From the NCBI GenBank assembly GCA_028688905.1, contig JAQTXH010000001.1:606156-670155 (forward strand): 64,000 bases of DNA. Direction: 5' to 3'. The notes beneath the pieces are model-generated. The model had not been told where the DNA came from. It was given only the letters and a program-made list of their open reading frames with translations, and made no database searches. The DNA is from Acidiphilium sp. GTDB lineage: Bacteria > Pseudomonadota > Alphaproteobacteria > Acetobacterales > Acetobacteraceae. Every line of letters starts with the position of its first letter. Position 1 is the stretch's first letter. The translations under genes and the position numbers were made by a program. Below are positions 59,889-64,000 of this stretch, one piece after another.

Positions 59889-60312
59889 GCAAATAAATGA
59901 TCAGCTTGCCGGCGCTCAGAAAATCGACGCTGCATGGGATCATTGCATGGGCGTAGAAGCGGAACCGATTTTGCTCCAGCATCAGATGCGTGCCCGATGG
60001 TGAGAACATGATGGTCTGGCCCGGATTGATCGTGATCGCACCGAGGGTTTTGCCCGATGGGTCGAGTAGGACGGTATGGTGCGCCACCGGGCAACTGGTC
60101 GAAACCAGGGTGTCGGGCGTACTGCCGGCATTATGGATCGTGAAATACGCAGGGGTGCTCTTGCCGTCAGCCGTGCTCAGGTAGGTCCAGCCATGGCCAA
60201 CGGTGATGCCCGGTGGCACAGGATTAACATCCTGGGCAAAGGCGGGCGTAATGACCGGAATCGTCAAGCCAAGCAGTAGGGCGGCGGTGGTCCGGATGGC
60301 GCGATGGATCAT
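59827..60312 (-). CDS. copper chaperone PCu(A)C-family protein
   Basis: Signal peptide; AYFTIHNAGSTPDTLVSTSCPVAHHTVLLDP...GTHLMLEQ; MIP C-terminal metal ligands. Confidence 0.88.
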   Translation of the reverse strand: MIHRAIRTTAALLLGLTIPVITPAFAQDVNPVPPGITVGHGWTYLSTADGKSTPAYFTIHNAGSTPDTLVSTSCPVAHHTVLLDPSGKTLGAITINPGQTIMFSPSGTHLMLEQNRFRFYAHAMIPCSVDFLSAGKLIIYLHVEPDSAKTYEQARRPIVND

Positions 60313-60974
60313 GATACGGCCTCATATTTTTCGATTTTCCAGGAGTCAGGCTCAGCAGCGGCGACATTATACCACGCATCCATCAAAGGGTGCGCGCGCA
60401 TGGCGTTCATATAGCTGAGCGCCGTTTCGTTCAGGGGCGGCTGATAGGTCAGAAAGCGCGCCACGACGGGTGCGAACATAATGTCGGACCCGGTCAAATC
60501 CGCACCGAACAGGAAAGTCCCGCCCGCGCCGAATTTCGTGCGGGTTTCGGTCCAGATCGCCTCGATCCGGGCGAGGTCGGCGAGGCTGTCTACGGTGATG
60601 CCGCGACCTGGGTAAGTCCGGCAACAATTCATTGGCATGGCGATACGCAGATCGCGAAATCCGCTGTGCATTTCGGCACTGATGGCGCGGGCATGGGCGC
60701 GGGCAATGCGGTCGCGCGGCCATAATGCCGGGGTGATTTCGGCGCAATATTCCAGGATCGCGAGACTATCCCAGATACGGGCACCGTCGTGCTCAAAAAA
60801 GGGCACGAACCCGGAGGGCGAAATCGCGCGCACGGCTTCAGTGTGGCCACCCGAAAGCGGTATTACATGTTCCGTCGCGGCAATGCCAGCGCGGCGCACC
60901 GCCAGCCACCCGCGCAGCGACCAGGAGGAATAGCGGCGGTTACCGAGGTGCAGAACAGCAGGCGTCTCGTTCAT
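60309..60974 (-). CDS. glutathione S-transferase family protein
   Basis: LHLGNRRYSSWSLRGWLAVRRAGI...SPSGFVPFFEHDGARIWDSLAILEYCAE. Confidence 0.92.
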   Translation of the reverse strand: MNETPAVLHLGNRRYSSWSLRGWLAVRRAGIAATEHVIPLSGGHTEAVRAISPSGFVPFFEHDGARIWDSLAILEYCAEITPALWPRDRIARAHARAISAEMHSGFRDLRIAMPMNCCRTYPGRGITVDSLADLARIEAIWTETRTKFGAGGTFLFGADLTGSDIMFAPVVARFLTYQPPLNETALSYMNAMRAHPLMDAWYNVAAAEPDSWKIEKYEAVS

Positions 60975-60984
60975 GGGCGGCAGA

Positions 60985-61857
60985 TTAGCCTGGATTGCCG
61001 CGTCCCGCCATATCGGGACTCGATCCGACCGGATCGGCCGGGCTGCGCTGCTGGATCGTGCGCGCGATGAACCCGGCTATATCATCGAGAACCGACGTCG
61101 CCAGGTTGAGCGGTGGCAGGGTGGCAAGCAGGATGCGGATATGACCAATCGCGGGGTAGATCCTGGTATCGACGCTGGCACCCGCGGCCCGCAGTTTCGC
61201 GGCGAGCGACGAAGTGTTGGCGGGTGCCACCACCCGGTCCTTTGCGCCGGTCAACAGCAGTGCGGGCGGTGCCTCGGCGTCGACATGGGCGATCGGCTGG
61301 GTGTTCGCTAGATCGGCGGCGTCGCCAAAGATTTTTCGGTACACCGGCTTGGTGATCGGCAGAAAATCATAGGGACCGGCGAGTCCAATCGCGCCGGCAA
61401 GCAGGCTGCGGTCGGAATTCGCCGCCGCCATGTATTCGCCGGCGAGCGCCAGCATCATGGCGAGATAGGCACCGGCGGAGTGCCCAGCGACGAACACCGC
61501 CTGCGGGTCGCCGCCGTAGTCGACGATCTGGTCGAGGGCCCAGGCCGTTGCCTTGGCGGCGTCGTGAATGAAATCGGGGTAGCGAACATCGGGATAAAGC
61601 CGGTAGTCGGGAATGGCGACGATCAGGCCAAGCCTAGCCAATGCCGCGCCGACAAACCGGTATTCCGCGCGGGTACCCGTTTGCCACGATCCGCCATAGA
61701 AAAAAATCACTACGGGCAGAGGCGCGCGTTGGTGCGCCGGGCGATAGATGTCGAGCCGGTGATAAGGGTTGGGTCCGTAGGCGACGTTGCGTGTTACCGC
61801 AGTGCCGTAGCGTGGTGCGAGGGCGTTCAACAGGTCGATCTGACTCGGCAGTTTCAT
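60985..61857 (-). CDS. alpha/beta hydrolase (esterase/lipase-like)
   Basis: PLPVVIFFYGGSWQTGTRAEYRF; VAGHSAGAYLAMML; GAKDRVV; AIGHI. Confidence 0.92.
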   Translation of the reverse strand: MKLPSQIDLLNALAPRYGTAVTRNVAYGPNPYHRLDIYRPAHQRAPLPVVIFFYGGSWQTGTRAEYRFVGAALARLGLIVAIPDYRLYPDVRYPDFIHDAAKATAWALDQIVDYGGDPQAVFVAGHSAGAYLAMMLALAGEYMAAANSDRSLLAGAIGLAGPYDFLPITKPVYRKIFGDAADLANTQPIAHVDAEAPPALLLTGAKDRVVAPANTSSLAAKLRAAGASVDTRIYPAIGHIRILLATLPPLNLATSVLDDIAGFIARTIQQRSPADPVGSSPDMAGRGNPG

Positions 61858-61872
61858 TCCAATATTTCGTTA

Positions 61873-61900
61873 AAAATGTTTCATTGAAAATGTTTCATTG
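61873..61900. repeat. 14-bp perfect tandem direct repeat upstream of the hydrolase gene
   Basis: AAAATGTTTCATTG x2. Confidence 0.85.
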
Positions 61901-62067
61901 AAGTTGGGCGGTCGGCATATTTTGCCCGGCACCTATTGCCGGTGGGGCTGATTTGACCGGGTTATGAGGATCGCATGGTGGGGCATCAGGCCAAACCGGC
62001 GATGGCACGATATCTGCAAAGCTCCGATCCGCCTATTAAAAACATTCTCATATCAGGAGATCAATCG

Positions 62068-62334
62068 ATGATCCTTCCCATCAACGCCTCCGCGTCCCAG
62101 CCTGTCGCCTACAGCGGCGGCCAGGCATCGACCTCGAAGCCGAGTTTTGGTGCGTCGCTCCAGGCCACGCTGGCGCAACTGCAGGCGACCAATCATGGCC
62201 TGACCTCAGGTGCCACGGTGCAGCACGCGCATCACGGCCATGGCAATGCTCCGTTTCAGGGCCAGAACCCGTTTGGCGGCGGGAGTGCCAGCGGTTCGGC
62301 ATCGGGTTCGGGTATGACGCTGCCAGCGCTCTGA
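62068..62334 (+). CDS. small Gly/Ser/His-rich protein
   Basis: ATG preceded by AGGAGA RBS; low-complexity C-terminus GGGSASGSASGSG. Confidence 0.55.
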   Translation: MILPINASASQPVAYSGGQASTSKPSFGASLQATLAQLQATNHGLTSGATVQHAHHGHGNAPFQGQNPFGGGSASGSASGSGMTLPAL

Positions 62335-62369
62335 TTGGCGGGCGCATAAAATCCGTTTATGCGCGGGGC

Positions 62370-63215
62370 ATGCTGGCTCGCATCATAAATCATCCCCGCC
62401 GCTGGGCTGGACTTGAACTCACCACACCATTGGTGATGGGCATCGTGAACGTCACGCCGGACAGTTTTTCGGGTGACGGTACATTAGCCGATGTGAACGT
62501 GGCGATTGCTCAGGGACGGGCGATGCTTGCCGCTGGTGCCGATATAATTGATATCGGCGGTGAATCGACCCGACCGGGGGCACATCCCGTCGCGCCGACC
62601 GAGGAAATCCGGCGTGTCGTGCCGGTCGTGCAGGCTTTGACCGCAGCGGGTGCGGTGGTTTCGGTCGACACCCGCAACGCCGCAACGATGGCCGCGGCGC
62701 TCGATGCCGGGGCGCGGATCATCAACGACGTGTCCGCCCTGCGACACGACCCCGAGGCGGCGGGGGTGATTGCCGCCCGGGGCTGCCCAATCGTGCTGAT
62801 GCATATGCGTGGCACGCCGGCGACAATGGGCAGCATGACCCATTATGCCGATCTTACGAGCGAGATATTGGACGAACTGGCGGCAAGGCGCGAGGCAGCG
62901 TGCGCCGCCGGAATCGCCCCCGACTGCATCGCTCTCGATCCAGGCTTCGGCTTTGCCAAAACAGGAGAGCAGAACGTCGCGCTGTTGCGGTCGCTGGAGC
63001 GGTTTTGTGCCCTTGGTCATCCGGTACTGATTGGGGTATCGCGCAAACGTTTCATCGGCGAACTGGCAAACGAGGCAAACCCGCGCCAGCGGGATGCCGG
63101 GTCGATCGCGGCGACGTTGTTCGCCGTTCGCCATGGTGCTGCCATCGTCCGGGTTCATGACGTCGCGAGTATGGTTCAGGCGCTGCGGGTGTGGCGCGCT
63201 TTGGAACCGGGTTGA
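62370..63215 (+). CDS. folP: dihydropteroate synthase
   Basis: PLVMGIVNVTPDSFSGDG; DIIDIGGESTRPGA; DPGFGFAKTGEQNVALLRSL; GVSRKRFIGEL. Confidence 0.97.
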   Translation: MLARIINHPRRWAGLELTTPLVMGIVNVTPDSFSGDGTLADVNVAIAQGRAMLAAGADIIDIGGESTRPGAHPVAPTEEIRRVVPVVQALTAAGAVVSVDTRNAATMAAALDAGARIINDVSALRHDPEAAGVIAARGCPIVLMHMRGTPATMGSMTHYADLTSEILDELAARREAACAAGIAPDCIALDPGFGFAKTGEQNVALLRSLERFCALGHPVLIGVSRKRFIGELANEANPRQRDAGSIAATLFAVRHGAAIVRVHDVASMVQALRVWRALEPG

Positions 63216-63246
63216 TTAGTATAACGAAAAGGACTTCGCTCGTTTC

Positions 63247-64000
63247 ATGAACCATGTCGCTCTGCAAAACCGCACCCGCCGGCTGTTCGGCACCGATGGC
63301 ATCAGGGGCCGCGCCAATGTCGCCCCGATGACCGCCGAAATGGCACTTCGACTTGGTCAGGCGGCGGGATTGTTGTTCACCAGGGGCAATTATCGTCATC
63401 AGGTGATTATCGGCAAGGACACCAGATTGTCGGGTTATATGCTGGAACCGGCACTCACCGCCGGGTTCATCGGCGCGGGGATGGATGTTACGCTGGCCGG
63501 ACCGCTGCCAACGCCGGCGATCGCGATGCTGACGCGCAGCCTGCGGGCCGATCTGGGGGTGGTGATTTCCGCCTCGCACAATCCGTTCGAGGACAATGGG
63601 ATCAAGCTGTTCGGCCCCGACGGTGCCAAACTTTCCGATGAGACCGAGGCCGAGATCGAAGCGCTGATGGAGCAGGATCTCAGCGATCGCCTGGCCGCGG
63701 CCTCAGCGCTCGGGCGGGCGGTGCGGCTGGTCGATGCCGGCGGGCGCTACATCGAATCGGCCAAATCCAGTCTGCCGCGCGGCCTGCGGCTCGACGGGCT
63801 GCGGGTGGTGCTCGATTGCGCCAATGGGGCCGCGTACAAGGTAGCGCCAGCGGCCCTGTGGGAGTTGGGGGCGGAGGTGATTCCGCTCGGCATCACGCCC
63901 GACGGCTTCAATATCAACAAGGAATGCGGCTCGACCGTGCCGGGGTTTCTCTCCGCCGCGGTGATCGAGCATCGGGCGGACCTCGGCATCGCGCTCGATG
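63247..64000 (+). CDS. glmM: phosphoglucosamine mutase, 5' part, truncated by window end
   Basis: [38 protein letters not shown]...[25 protein letters not shown]; absent from the ORF track. Confidence 0.95.
   Translation, partial: MNHVALQNRTRRLFGTDGIRGRANVAPMTAEMALRLGQAAGLLFTRGNYRHQVIIGKDTRLSGYMLEPALTAGFIGAGMDVTLAGPLPTPAIAMLTRSLRADLGVVISASHNPFEDNGIKLFGPDGAKLSDETEAEIEALMEQDLSDRLAAASALGRAVRLVDAGGRYIESAKSSLPRGLRLDGLRVVLDCANGAAYKVAPAALWELGAEVIPLGITPDGFNINKECGSTVPGFLSAAVIEHRADLGIALD

Overview
A 64 kb, GC-rich, mostly housekeeping segment of a bacterial chromosome. Gene content and codon style suggest an alphaproteobacterium, plausibly Acetobacteraceae (inference only). I call about 60 protein genes. 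They include aroC, cysNC/cysD, a Do-type protease, mreB, ndk, an ABC-F ATPase, a porin, a DinG-family helicase, two UDG-superfamily genes, folK, rpoZ, an RSH (relA/spoT) gene, acpS, leuA, a polyamine uptake/catabolism island (about 28.7-42.2 kb), EPS sugar-transferase and manC genes, ispD, a fused nagA-murQ gene, a his cluster (B-H-GNAT-A-F-E), hslVU, folP and the 5' part of glmM. I saw no tRNA, rRNA, CRISPR array or intact mobile element. The most interesting signals are outside the supplied ORF track or cut across it: (1) a 48-codon ORF just upstream of the APC permease gene that is a degenerate copy of the permease's own N-terminus; (2) a one-polypeptide NagA-MurQ fusion of consecutive muropeptide-recycling steps; (3) a Leu-rich leader peptide ORF upstream of leuA; (4) an EamA-type transporter gene frameshifted exactly at a (GCAAC)3 tract, where loss of one unit restores the frame; (5) a diverged interspersed repeat at 3.6, 28.5 and 37.7 kb, two copies of which supply 5' regions of genes; (6) a long-arm inverted-repeat element between the RSH gene and acpS, with a half copy after hslU; (7) a phage terminase-like remnant beside one repeat copy. 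All family calls come from reading the sequence; no database search was run.
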